The position numbers and the translations under genes were made by a program. The notes under the pieces are model-generated. The model was not told where the DNA came from and made no database searches. It worked only from the letters and a program-made list of their open reading frames with translations. Shown in pieces: positions 30,232 through 45,597 of a stretch of DNA of 64,000 nucleotides. Each line of letters begins with the position of its first letter. Position 1 is the first letter of the stretch. This stretch comes from Salvia splendens (lineage: Eukaryota; Streptophyta; Magnoliopsida; Lamiales; Lamiaceae). The stretch is from assembly GCF_004379255.2 (NCBI RefSeq), contig NC_056048.1, forward strand, positions 496,001-560,000, written 5' to 3'.

Positions 30232-32382
30232 TCAAACGTCTTTTCTGCAAACCGGGCAGGTTGCTTGTCGGATGAGCCATTCATCTATACAATGCATGTG
30301 GAAGAAATGCCTACAGCTAGGCAGCAACCGAGTAGATTCGCCATCCGTCAAATCCTGGCAAGAAACAGTGTGAGCACTAGTTTTCAAAAAATGCAACTTT
30401 TTGTTACAATCATGTTAGAAAATAAACATCAATCACCACATGAGAACACTAGCTTTAATGTCATAGTTCAAGCTTGGGCACTAGCTTTAATGTCATAGTT
30501 CGAGCCTAAGTGTGCAAGCTTGGTGTGATGATTTTATCCTCATTGGATTGAATAGGAGGAATAAGAGACGTGGGTTCGAATTTCAAGCCGAATACACTAA
30601 TTGAATATGAGGAATAAGAGACGTGGGTTCGAATTTCAAGCCGAATAAACTAATTGAATATGAGGAATAAGAGACGTGGGTTCGAATTTCAAGCCGAATA
30701 AACTAACCCACCAAATTGGTGGGTCAAATAACCCAGGAAATCTAAGAAAAGAACACGGGTCCTTAAAGGCCAAGGAGAGGGTTATGCAGTTAAATTAATT
30801 TGCAAACCAAACAGCAAGTAGAGCCAAGATAATTCCGTGATCCCAGCGAAACATGACTACCAAACAGAGCCCTTATAGAAGATAAGGGGGAAAAAACGAG
30901 AAATACAAAGGAAAAGATATTATCCTCGTTTTCTAACCATAAGTTTACAACCAAATGCAACTTTTTGCATTTTTTTTTCAAAATTTAGGGTGTTTCTTCG
31001 AATCCCTCCAAATTCCATACCATAAACTACAATTAACCATAGAAATAACACATAAAAAACATATCAGACTAGTTATACTCCAAATTATGCTTTAAATGGA
31101 CCAAACATTAATGCTAATAAGAGATATATACCAGTAAGCAAATGGCACAATTAGTGTTGGAAGTCTCAGCACTATTAAACTCAAAGCTTGGTAGTCCTTT
31201 AATGGCATCCTGAGATAATCCCCTAATGGTATTCACCTCAAAAATGTCTGAAATCTCCATCAAACCTGTCTCCATAGTGCTGATCTGAACATTTTCAAAC
31301 AAAGTAAGTTCAACTTACCTAACACTTAAAAAAAACAGAAAAATCAGGAATTCCAAATAATAAAGAATCAAGCTTTACCTGCCATTGGTATGCTTTTAAG
31401 ACTGCAGGGCTTACCCACTCCATAAATATCTTCCCATTCACAAGACTGCATATTAGTGCTGCCTGAAAAAAAAAACATGCCTTCAATTTCTTGTAATCCC
31501 CTCTTTCTTCAACAAAGTGACTAATAATCCAATTTATTCACATTCATACACCCCACATCAGCTGTCAAATCGACTCCCTTTCTCAACTCCCTATCGCACG
31601 GCCAATTCCTTTATCAGGCCACCACTCCGAATTAGCTCCAAAACATCTCATGTTACAAACCAAACAGAAAGCTCATCCCCAAAAAAACTAATCTCTAGAC
31701 ACAGAGCTCGTTTTATCCATAAACCTCACACCATATCATGTTGGTTACAGCTAATTCCTTTATCAGACCACCACTCCGAGTTAGGAGAGCTCGTCCCAAA
31801 AAACTATTCTATCGGGAGACAGCTCGTTTAATCTATAAACCCCACACCAACAGTCTTTAACCAATCGATGTTGGGACACTATACTCGTTAACAACGGAGG
31901 CAAAGAATATATCACCTTGGAAAAATGCTCCCCATTCAGTATGAGTTCCATGAGCTGCACGGCGGTGATGGCGCCAGCCACCGCCCCTACACCAACCCCA
32001 CGCAGCAGACCCGTTTCTGTGGTCTGCCCTTTCAGCGCTCCGCTAATTACCCCTACAATAGCTCCGCCTACACACACAAATTTTCCCCAAATGCTCAAAT
32101 TAGTTAGCAATAGAAGCACGAAACAAGCAGATACATCGAATTTCTCCTAATTGGAACGAAACTGGTGTGAAATAGAGCCGAATTTTGAAAATCAATCGAA
32201 ATCGAAGAGGTGAAAAGGGGGCTGGATTGGTTACCGAGAGCGAAGACGCAGGTGAGCAGAGCAACGGCGGATTTCTTGAGCAGCGCGAAGAGGAGCAGAA
32301 ATTGGGAGCGGCGGAGCTGAGTGTGAATCCGAGAGGCGGCGGCGGAAGCCCACCGTTGGATCAGCTGATAGGAGATCAACAT
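30232..32382 (-). CDS. RING-H2 E3 ubiquitin ligase, NEP1-interacting-protein-like (219 aa)
   Basis: Five exons on the minus strand: 32382-32235, 32067-31916, 31462-31379, 31284-31132 and 30354-30232, all with GT-AG borders and phase kept, give 219 residues. The N-terminal half is hydrophobic, with small-residue-rich membrane segments (LLLFALLKKSAVALLTCVFALG; GGAIVGVISGALKGQ...GVGVGAVAGAI), as in the plant NIP family. The C-terminus is a complete RING-H2: C174-x2-C177-x15-C193-x-H195-x2-H198-x2-C201-x10-C212-x2-C215. The exon border at residue 179/180 splits the RING after its first Cys pair. The family interacts with the plastid RNA polymerase NEP and ubiquitinates targets at membranes; the exact substrate here is unknown. 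Intact. Confidence 0.88.
30556..30714 (+). repeat. Three-copy 53-bp tandem repeat in intron 4 of the RING gene
   Basis: Units start at 30556, 30609 and 30662, each opening GAGGAATAAGAGACGTGGGT, and are nearly identical. Just upstream a 29-bp unit (CACTAGCTTTAATGTCATAG) is also present twice (about 30449 and 30478). Confidence 0.85.
31600..31855 (+). repeat. Imperfect duplication in intron 2 of the RING gene
   Basis: AATTCCTTTATCAGGCCACC (about 31601) and AATTCCTTTATCAGACCACC (about 31752) begin two diverged copies of a roughly 150-bp unit, each later holding AGCTCGTTTWATCYATAAAC. Confidence 0.7.
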
Positions 32383-32576
32383 TTAAGTGTTGAGAGAGAC
32401 TGTTGGCGCTAATTTGGGAGAGGCCCCTTTTTTTCTTTAGGAATAAAACCGGTGAGGGATTGAATTTTATAGGAGCGCATTTATATCTGGTTGGGAGCTC
32501 ATGAGCTACCACACACGTGTCCAAGGAGTTCGGCCATGATCGGATTTCGTCGTCTTATTTCTTAGGTCCTTATTAT

Positions 32577-33203
32577 TAGGGAGGGGAAAATATATCGAAA
32601 TACCGCACTGACCGTACCGAAAAAATATAGAAAATACCGAATTTTTGGTATATCATACTTTTTGGTACGGTATCATACCGTACCGATAGTTTTAGGTACG
32701 GTAAAGGTATGCATTTTGTATATATCGCGGTATATCGCGTTATACCACATCATACCGCAATTGCGGTATATACCGCAAATTTACAGTATATACCGCATAT
32801 TTTCGGTATTTACGGTATATACTGGCATACCGCAAATACGGTATATACCGTAATTGGCGGTATATACCACAGATATACCATATTTAACATATTTATTATT
32901 TATAAAATATATTATTATATAATTTTATTAAACATAATTGCGGTATACCGCGGTATTCGGTATACCGTACCGTGATTTCGGTATACCGCAATATACGGTA
33001 TGCCGAAATCACAGTACGATATACCGAAATGTCGGTAAGGTAACGATATCTAAATTTTGGTATACCGACTTTTTGATATACCGGTATGCGGTATACCGAA
33101 AAAAGCAGTACGGTAAAGGTAAAGTTTTTGGTCATACCGCATTTTTCGGTACAATATACGGTATGGCAATTTCGGCACGGTATACCGTACCGTTCCAACC
33201 CTA
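32577..33203. mobile_element. hAT-type MITE built of GGTATACCG-like repeats, copy 2
   Basis: The ends are TAGGGAGGGGAAA and TTCCAACCCTA. The flanks CTTATTAT (32569-32576) and CTTATTAC (33204-33211) match at 7 of 8 bases, fitting hAT. The inside is again a two-sided array of GGTATATACCGCAA / GGTATACCG motifs (32590-32880 and 32940-33190) around an AT-rich centre. It lies about 190 bp upstream of the RING gene start. Confidence 0.8.
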
Positions 33204-33305
33204 CTTATTACAAGTAAAAGGGAAATAAATTTATTTCCCTTTTCTTTCCTCTAATAATATGAACTTTTATTTTTATATTTCCATTTGACAAATTGATAAG
33301 TACTA

Positions 33306-33506
33306 CTCCCTCCGTTCCATAGTAGTGGAGTCATTTTGTCATTTTGGTACGTTCCATAGTAGTGGAGTCATTTCCCTTTTTAGTAAAAGTTAACACATTT
33401 CTTCTCACTTACTTTACTCTCTCTTACTTTATTCTCTCTTCATCTCTCTACTTTCTTAATCTCCGTGCCGAAAAGAAATGCCCCCACTACAATGGAACGG
33501 AGGGAG
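33306..33506. mobile_element. Stowaway MITE
   Basis: 201 bp bounded by CTCCCTCCGTTCC and GGAACGGAGGGAG, with TA on both sides (33304-33305 and 33507-33508), the Tc1/Mariner-type duplication. An inner direct repeat GTTCCATAGTAGTGGAGTCA occurs twice at the left end. Non-coding. Confidence 0.92.
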
Positions 33507-34015
33507 TACTATACAATAATTACCATCACAATTTATTCAAAATCATTCACAAATATAATAATACTCTAAAACCTAAAATGATATAGATAATTAGCTTCAA
33601 TAGTACTCCAAAACCAATTTCATTTTTTTTTTTTGAGTAAAGAATACTTATCTTTAGGTTTACATGACAAAAACCAAAAAAAAATCAATTTTGTAAGCAA
33701 TAAAGATACTAATATAGAGAATATTCTTTTAAGTTTGAGTTTGAGGTAAAATCATATTTGAGATTATATTTACAATAAAATAGGTTTAACTTTTATGTAA
33801 AGATACTCTAAATAAAACAGTTTTATCATCTCAGCACTAAAAAATAATAATTTTCTTAAAACTTGTGCCTGTTTAACTGGACACCAAGATAGAAAATGGA
33901 TGAAAACAGAAATGTCATCGTCCCTTTAAAAGGATAAACAAGCTACATATCTCCAATTTTAATTGTTCACACGTTGAAAATACCCATCACACCAAAACCA
34001 ATTATCTCCCCTAAC
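33507..34015. other. AT-rich spacer
   Basis: Nothing recognised. Confidence 0.5.
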
Positions 34016-34018
34016 TTA

Positions 34019-36037
34019 GAGCATCCGCAATGGCGGCGAGCCCACCGGCTACCCGATCCCTGGTACTCGCCGGTCCGCTCGCCGAATCATTGCAGCCGGC
34101 GAGCGCCAAATCGGCGAGAAAAACGGCGAGCGCACGCCGATTCCCTCGCGCTGGCCGAAGCGCTCGTCGATCGGCTGGCCGCCATTACAGGCTCCCGATC
34201 GGCGAGCGATCGACAAGCGAAATTTTATTTATTTATTTATTTTTCGAAACACTATATATACGCGACTTGCACGTCATTTTCATTTGCACCACTTGTTATA
34301 ACGAGTACTCTCTCTATCTTAATTTCTGTACAAGAGCAACAACGCGAAATGGAACACAACAACAAGCCAACTCCAGGGACGAGCGGGTCTCAAACCCCCA
34401 TGGTACCCGTGGGAGGTGGATGGGGTCCGATGGGCGGGTACTACAACATGTACCCTTGGCAGCAGATGATGCCCGGGGGTGGTGTGCAGGGATGGCAGGG
34501 GATGCCAGAGGGGCCGGCGATGCAGGGCGGGCAGGGGGTACCGGGGATGCAGATGATGACGGGGTGGGCACCCGGGATGCAGATGATGCCGGGGTACCCG
34601 GGGATGCAGGGGACGCCGACGCCGGGGGGGGGGCAACGTCTATCGCCCCAGTTTTGATTTTGTTACTACTTCTTCGCACACATCGACCCCAGCGGAGACG
34701 CAGTTCACTGGGATTGAGATTTTCTCCCTAGAGGAGTTGGGGATAAATCTCAGGGATGCGGACACTCCCGTTCAAACGGGGGGAGTAGGGCGGGGTCGGG
34801 GCGCGCCAAAGAAGAAGAAGGTGAAGAGGGTGGTCGGCGAGTCGTCGCAGCCGGCTGGTGACGACAGCCCGGCACGGAGGAAATGGACGGACTCGGAGAA
34901 CGTCGCGCTGTCCAAGGCGTGGGTGAGTGTTTGCGATGATCCCCTCGCCTCGAACAACCAGAGGATCGTCAAATTGTGGGCTAAAATAGCAGCAGCCTAC
35001 AAGGCATTTTGCACAGAGGGGCGGCCACGCAGCGGGGAGGAGAGCCGGAAGGCGTGGGACCGAATCAGGGTTGGGGTCTCCCGATTTTCGGGCTTGTACA
35101 CCAACGCCCTCCGCATGCAGTCCAGTGGCCAAACTGACGAGGACTGCAGGAGGATGGCGGAGAAAGAGTTCCCCGTGCCCGGGCTTTACAAGGAGTTCAC
35201 CTACTGAAACTGCTACGAGGTGTTGATGGACTACGAGCAGTTTCGGGCAGGTGTCGACGCTGGCTGGCCGAAGAAGCACCGCCTGAACTATACCGGTGAT
35301 TACAGCGGCGATAGCAGTGACGGTTCCCACGACCTCCCCGAGGATGCACAGGATTTCTCGTCCCCTCCCGCGTTTGCTCGACGCACTCGCCCGATTGGTC
35401 AAAGACGGGCGTAACGGGCTCGCCAGGCCTCCCAGGAGGTCCAGTCGGCATCCCCCCTGTTGGCCAGTCGACAGCCGACCTCGCCTTCTTCGCGCGTCAA
35501 CAAACGTGCTCTCAGATGTGGAAGGTCTTAGCTGAATGGAGGGCGGCAACCGACCCCGAGGAGAAGAGTTTTCTCCACGCGATGCTCGTGAGTATGCAGG
35601 CCGATTTAACCTCCGCCGCGGCACAGGTGAGGGCCTCAGACGCGGGCTCAGATGCCGCAGATTTGGGGGTCCCGGATAGCGGCGACAACGGCGGCAACGA
35701 CGGCGAGGAGTAAGGCGGAGGCGGGGGGTTCGTGTACGGAGGAGGATTTTTTTTATTTATGTAATTTTTTTTAAATTAATGTACTTTTTTTTAATTAATG
35801 TACTTTTTAAAATTTTAATATTATTATTGAGTATTCTCGTATCTGTGTCAAAAATTTAATTCCGTATTTTGTGTGATTGTTAATTATTTTTTTTTATAAT
35901 TTTGTTTATTGTGGCTAGGCTATGGCTGGACTATTGATGGTCCTGATGATGTGACAGGAGGAGTTTTTAGGGCTGCTAATGTGGCATGAGGAGTTTGTGA
36001 TTAGGCTATTGATTGTCCAAAACCATTGTGGATGCTC
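34019..36037 (+). mobile_element. PIF/Harbinger-like element with only a Myb/SANT-like ORF, second copy
   Basis: The ends GAGCATCCGCAATGG and CCATTGTGGATGCTC are near-perfect inverted repeats, with TTA on both sides (34016-34018 and 36038-36040). At 2,019 bp it carries only the broken ORF1 (34349-35713). No transposase is present, so it depends on another element. Confidence 0.88.
34349..35713 (+). pseudogene. Harbinger-type ORF1: Myb/SANT-like protein, second copy (broken)
   Basis: The start is MEHNNKPTPGTSGSQTPMVP at 34349, in the same layout as the ORF at 25793-24354. A Met/Gly/Pro/Gln low-complexity region (GVPGMQMMTG, APGMQMMPGYPGMQG) is followed by a Lys-rich linker (PKKKKVKRVV). Next come the Myb/SANT-like domain (RKWTDSENVALSKAWVSV, WAKIAAAYKAF, RKAWDRIRVGVSRF) and a C-terminal helix-rich part ending NDGEE. 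Breaks are a frame change between about 34625 and 34737, a TGA at 35205-35207 and another frame change before about 35516. The two copies share architecture but are clearly diverged. Confidence 0.78.
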
Positions 36038-39000
36038 TTAATTCATTATACTATACTTTGTTTAGTATTATTATAATATTATTTTTACAAATGGTCCAAG
36101 TAACATCCCATAGGCCAATGTTTATATAAAAAAAAATAAAAATGGTATCATGAGAGTAAATGCATGAGATCTACAAAACCAGGCGCCGTTACCTGAAATT
36201 TCACCTTATCTGTGTGCTCAAGCCTCAAGCTGACTATGATTCATTATTTATTGGTCTCCATCATTCACTCTGCATTTATTGTTGCTTGAGATATTTTCTA
36301 TCCTCCTATTCTTAATATATAAATAGCAACGGATTCGAATTCAGGACCTTTGGCTTTCGAGATTGAAGAAGGTTGTTGTTGGCATCGGAAGATAAAGGCA
36401 ATGAAGCGACTGTTGCTCACAATATACAATGGATGAAGACGCAAGTGAACCCTAATGTGAGATTGTATATAGCAACGCTGAATGTCAAATTTAATAGAAT
36501 TTTTTGACCCTCGTGGGCTAGTAGAGGGATCAGTCGGCCCCGCTGGATTCGCCATTAATATGAGATATGGGTACGATATGGACATTTGCTTAAAAATTAA
36601 ATGTGGTATGGTGAGAAGTAGATTTGTTTTAATTGGGGAAACTAGAAAAGGATTGAAAGTCCTCATTTATGAAATTGTTCTTGCCTAGGGGTGTTGTACC
36701 ATGTATTTATTTGATCCATTGGATTGGTATTTAACTTTGACGGTTTTGTATGAAGTTTCAATTAATAAGAATAGTGGTTGTAGGAGATTGTATTGTTTAT
36801 TATGTTGGCGTTGTTTGATTAGGTCAAGGTTTTATTCGCTCATATGTATTGTAAGTGTGTATGAGTCGTAATTAAAAGAAATTTTAAAAAAACCTTGGTA
36901 AAGTGTTATATTATTAAAGGACATTTAATCATAAATATTAAATGTGGCTGTATAGGCATGTAAGAAAAAAAAATATTTATAGCAGGATTATATGATAAAA
37001 AAATACTAAGATAATTTCTTGAATGAATGGGCCTAGAGAGAGTGATCGGTTTAAATATGTTGAATTATCAGTGGGCCTTTTTATTTTAAAAAGTCATTGT
37101 ATACTCTTGGGCTTGTGGTTTGGAATTAATCCAAGTTCTTCAGCTAGGTCACATTTTGGGCCTCTAACCCTGGTAAAAAAATATTTTATGGCTCAAATTG
37201 TTTTAATTAATGAGTTTTTAACTAAATTTATTGTATAAATAAATACTTCAATTCCAAACTCATAGATCCTCAATAAAATAAAAATAAATTGTTTTCAAAT
37301 CGAATAATGGGTTGAGTTCGGACATTAATCAAAACTATAGTATTAGACATATTATATTACTCCTAGCTAGTTAGAATTTTTTTTAAATAAATTCGACCAA
37401 TAATTGAGGTTTAATTGAAAATAAGTTGATATTTTATAAAATATTATGACCAAAATATGATAATCATTTTCACATAATGCTCGTGAAACAAAAGACGTGT
37501 AATTCACTACTCAAAGACCACTTCCGCGTGACATATTTAATTGATCTATTCTTGGTCAATAAATAGCACTCGGGCGATGAATGATTAATAAAATAATTAT
37601 AATGTTTTATACTTCTAGTATATAAATATATTCAATAGACAATAGAAGTATATATTTTGTAATCTAATCAACGTTTGATTGCTTCCCATTTCTTGGAATT
37701 CCATGTTGCATCACCATCATATATTCATATAAACAATCAAAAAATTTAGATCGTAGCCATGTGACTTGCATAATACTAGTATTCCATAAGAATTAGTAGT
37801 ACTCCATTATTTAACTCCAACAAAAAATAATGAATATTATCCAAAAATACAACTAAGAAAGAAAATCATAACTAAGTATCCACGAATGTTTTGCAATGTG
37901 TGTCAAGGTGTCAAAGCAACATAAATTTGATTTCTTTATGAGGTACCTCACGTAGAAATGTCCTACGCGTTGAGACCAACTATAAAGCATAAGTTTAATT
38001 GATAAGAATATTTTTTAATTAATTAAAAATAAAGTTCAAATCGAATAATTAATTACGTGATGAATGGAGAATAACCAGTGATAGTTTTTATAAATAAAAG
38101 ACGCAATGAGACCATGTTTCATTAAATTTAACAAATTATAATTGAAATAATAATAATAATAATAATAAATAAAATAAAATTAATGGAATCTTTTTCTCTA
38201 CATCAAAAGATAAAAAGCTTTGAGAGAATAAAAGGTGTGCGAATCACTATTTTGGAGTTTCTCTCTTTCATATATATTCTAAATTCATGTTGGAAAAGTG
38301 GAAATTCCCTTTATAGGTGGCACATATCTAATCTGCTGTTTCATGTTTTTATTGTATACCCTGTTTTAATATTAAAATTATACTATAATTGTAATAATGA
38401 CTTATTTAATTATATTTTAGTAATAGTATTCCAATTATTCACTTTGAGTGAATCATATTGTGTAATAAATTGAAATGTAACAAATTCGAATAATATTAGA
38501 ATGGTTCATTTACATACAAGTTAATATTTTATATATGTAATTAATTTATATGTATGTTTAGATATATTTAATACTATTAACTATAAATATATATATTTTT
38601 TCCTGATTTTTCCTTCACTTTTTCATAGTATTTTTTTAAAACTTGGATCCATTTAAAATAATACTCCAACGCATCTCATTCTCTTTCTCGAAACCCAAAA
38701 AGAAGAAACAAAAAGAAAAACAAGTACAGTTATGAAAAGTTGGCCGGCAATAAAGTATAGTTATTTTATCACACTATACAATATAAATGCGTGATTAACT
38801 GATGACAAGAATCATAATATTTGATTATATCAATGAAAGTGAAGAATGAGTATCAAATTAAATAAATCTCTTAGGCCTTTGCGTTGTAATTACATCGTAG
38901 ATGCCAACAATTCAATTAATTAATAAATCAAATAACAGCCTTCGTTCCTCTTTCCGATCTCCCACTGTTGATTCATTATTTCTCATATATAATACTTCCT

Positions 39001-39858
39001 CGTTGGTTGGCAATCTAGATTAATTCAATTCAACGTGTATGTGAACTTTTCCATCCATATTTAATCGTGGAAAGTCAATATAAAACCAATAATAATATTT
39101 CACTTTAAATCATAGTCCAAATATGCTTTCACCATAATATTTTGAGATATTAGGGACTAACTAAATCTACTATTTAAATATTTGCTACACATAATTAATG
39201 AATAAATATGAGCACTTAGATCTGAAATTTTATGTAAAACACATAAAATATTTGACCACACACATTGTAAGTTGTAACAAATAAATTAAATAAGCATGAC
39301 ATGAATATCGTTTTAAAAAAAATTCGTGGAAGATATAATACAGAATAAATTGAAAATAAGACTATTAATCACTAAAATTATAAACTTTGGCCTAGTTTGA
39401 TACTAGTATTTCTCATAAATGCGACAGTTAAATTTCCATTCATTAAAATTAAATAAATTAGTAAAATCTCTCGAAAGATTCAGTCTTTATTAGGTAAATA
39501 ACAGAATACATAAATACTAGCTATAATTACAATATTATTTTCCGCATGCTATTACAAAACTAATAGTACATTTAATTCACATTTGGAAGGTGATACAGAA
39601 TTTTAGAAATTGTTATTTAGTGTTAAATACATAGTTAATACATAGAGAGAAAAATAAGTAAAATAACAATGAAGAGAAAGAAAATATGGCTGAATGCATT
39701 AATAACCGTTTACTTTAAAAAAAATGAAATTCTAACACTTTCCTTTACACAAACAAAAAAGAAGCTAGAGTAAGACAAACTAACATTCCAATATCTTTTA
39801 AAAAGTAAGTAAAAATCAGTAGAATAACCAACCCTATAAACTAATCTCTTACGGTGGT
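36038..39858. other. Gene-poor AT-rich DNA
   Basis: Some 3.8 kb with no gene I can support. Short frames (for example 36298-36666) have no family features. A short (AAT)n run lies at about 38145-38170. Confidence 0.55.
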
Positions 39859-40044
39859 GGTGTTCGGTTTCCTAGATAAAATAATACCAAGATATAATCT
39901 ATGATTGAGTTGTGAGATTATTTTAGTCATATGAGGGTTAACTATGACTAATTATCTCATGATTATCCATCTATGATTTAGTTATCTCATGAACCAAACA
40001 CTTTACATATTTAATCCGAGATACAATCATGCAAACCGAACACC
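39859..40044 (-). mobile_element. Small non-autonomous TIR element, copy 3 (upstream of the CDPK gene)
   Basis: Perfect 12-bp inverted ends GGTGTTCGGTTT / AAACCGAACACC. The inside, reversed relative to copies 1 and 2, holds the same TATCTTGGTATTATTTTATC and CATAGATGGATAATCATGAG motifs. It is the best-preserved copy and ends about 145 bp before the CDPK start codon, so it may supply promoter or 5' UTR sequence. Confidence 0.8.
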
Positions 40045-40190
40045 CACTACATCTTTTCCTCCATACCCCCTCACGTTGACAAATTCCCTCTCCATGATCA
40101 AACAATCTCCAAACAAACAAATACAAAAACACAACACATCCAATCCATTTTACTAACAATCCTTTCATTCTCTCTCCCAAAACAAAAAAA

Positions 40191-43230
<3,040 letters not shown>

Positions 43231-43742
43231 TTGGTGAATTTTATCTGCTGCAAATGGCAATTGTATCATATATAGATTATACAAATCCCACTTATTCTCT
43301 TTCCCATGTTTCTACTCTTTTCTTCTTTTTTGTCTTCCTTTATACTAACATGGAAGATTACACATTCTTTTTATTACACATTCCTTTTCTTACAACATTA
43401 GTCTCCTGATGTATTCCAAATGCAGCTTTGGGCAGTTATTGGTTAGCTTAGACAACGGTCACTGATCGAATCTATCTCGATCTTTAATAAACTAAATATT
43501 AATATTTCGTATACAACTTAAATTTTGATACATTATGCCACCAACTCAGGCCCGCATATAGATCCTCTTACAACGTGTAAAAAATTTAAGAGAAAAATAA
43601 ACATGGGACTCGTGAATAAAAGAAAGCAATAGAAGATTCGAATAACTCTCTCTCTGTGACAAAACATGAAATAAAAACCCAAATAATGTAGTAGTATCAT
43701 TATATTATTTACACACAGGTGAAAGTTTCTCTTATAAAAAAG

Positions 43743-45560
43743 TTAGGTGGTGGGTTGATCACGTTTCAAGTCCATTTCCACCTGATGAATGGTCCATTGC
43801 ATGTTTTCCAATTTCTGCAAGGGGAATTTTCCTAGAAAATTAGAGGGGGGGTTCGGTAGTGCAGCCTAGCATCGAATGGTACGTTCTCTTTGGTTGTAAA
43901 TTTATCAGGGAAAAGAAAGTAGATATTTGAAGGGTGGGATTTTCTTTTCCCTCGTTTTCCCATGATAAATTTACATGCAAAGTGAAGGCATCATAAGTAA
44001 GAATTGAAGTTGCTCCAGATTTTACCTTCACTATGTCATGGTATTGCCTGGCTATGGTATCAAAATGAGGATCGACACCTTGGTACTCACGAAGCCGTGT
44101 GACCTGGTAAAGAAATTGAAACACACATTTGTTTTTAGTTTTCCTATTTTTGGTTAGCTGCAATAATCTCGGTCTACATGTATATCCTCACATAATAAGT
44201 GCAATCTCCGACTACAAATCAGATGTGTGTGGAAGATAGACTGAAAAAACCGTACACTCAAAGTCGTGTTGATTAATAGAATAGTTTGAAGCATGGGGAA
44301 TGAGGCAGCACTTCAAAAGTAAATTTATTTTAAGCCTGTAGATCATCACAAACTTTAAGATTTTATTAGTATCTATGTAACTCTAGAGGCTACAATTATA
44401 TGTAGTATTAGTAATTCTTGTCGGTCAAAAGAAAAAACCAATCAATTTTGCCCTCACGTAATATCTGGATATAATTTGATAACTCCACAAATCGACACCT
44501 TCAGCTTGGAAGAGTGATGTGCATAGCAGGTCAGCAACAATGCACGATAATCCTCTACACTATCTCATACTTCAAGGACCGTTAAATTAACCAGCAAATG
44601 AGTTATATGTGCAATGCAAACAAGAACTTAATCTGATCATAGCTAAAAACACACTACAAGAATATGGAAGCTCACCGCTTTATTGTATGCAAGTGAAGCT
44701 TCATCTGTTGATTCAACCAAATATTTCCTGGTGAAAGCAAAGTACGTAAACACCGCTGGCCAACAGTTAACCAAGTATTATTTCAAATATATAATAATTA
44801 CCTGATTTTGTGGAGTGCGGGAATGGTTTCCCTAGTATAAGTTTCAAGCAGGAGAATATGCTCTAGAACTCTTCAATAACAAATCAAAACAATTTGTTAG
44901 CAATCCTCCTTAAATGGGACATTCCATAAACAACTTCTGTATGTTGAAATTCAATTCCAAGAGAAATGTCAGCAGCAGGAAAGAAAGACCTTAATTTAGC
45001 ACTCATCGTCTCACATCTCTTGCATAGCCAAGTCTTTTGTAGTTCATCCTATAAAAGGCAGAACAATTAGCATATTGCTCACAGGAGTCTCTCAGACACA
45101 GAAAGTGCTATGAATAGCCCAAAAGAAAGGCCAAGGTATATTTTGAGACAACTGTGATACAAAAACTTACATATTTATGTTGATGCCGGAGTTTTACATC
45201 TTTTACGAGCTTAATAAGCACCCCAAGAATCTGCTCCAAAACCTTGGATAGAAAATATATTTGAAAGTACATGCAGATCACGACACCAACATTAATGATT
45301 ACACATAGTCAGGTAAAAGAAGTCATATAAGGATAATAGATCATCAAGAAAGTACAACAGCTCTGCTTACATTGTAGTATTCTGCAAATTTTCTGTCAGA
45401 AGAATATAGATCCTCTCTCCATGCTAATTCTTCTCTTTCTATCTCTTCAATAATCAACTTCACCCTGTGATATGTCAAAAAGGTTAAACTTGTTTCAATC
45501 TATGATTGCTAGAATCTAGAAGGAAAGGCATGCTGCATGCATGTCATTTTGCAGAGTGAA

Positions 45561-45597
<37 letters not shown>

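Noticed and set aside
36298..36666. 122-codon minus-strand frame in the 36-39 kb gap
   Set aside because: No family resemblance, no neighbouring exons and composition like the surrounding spacer.
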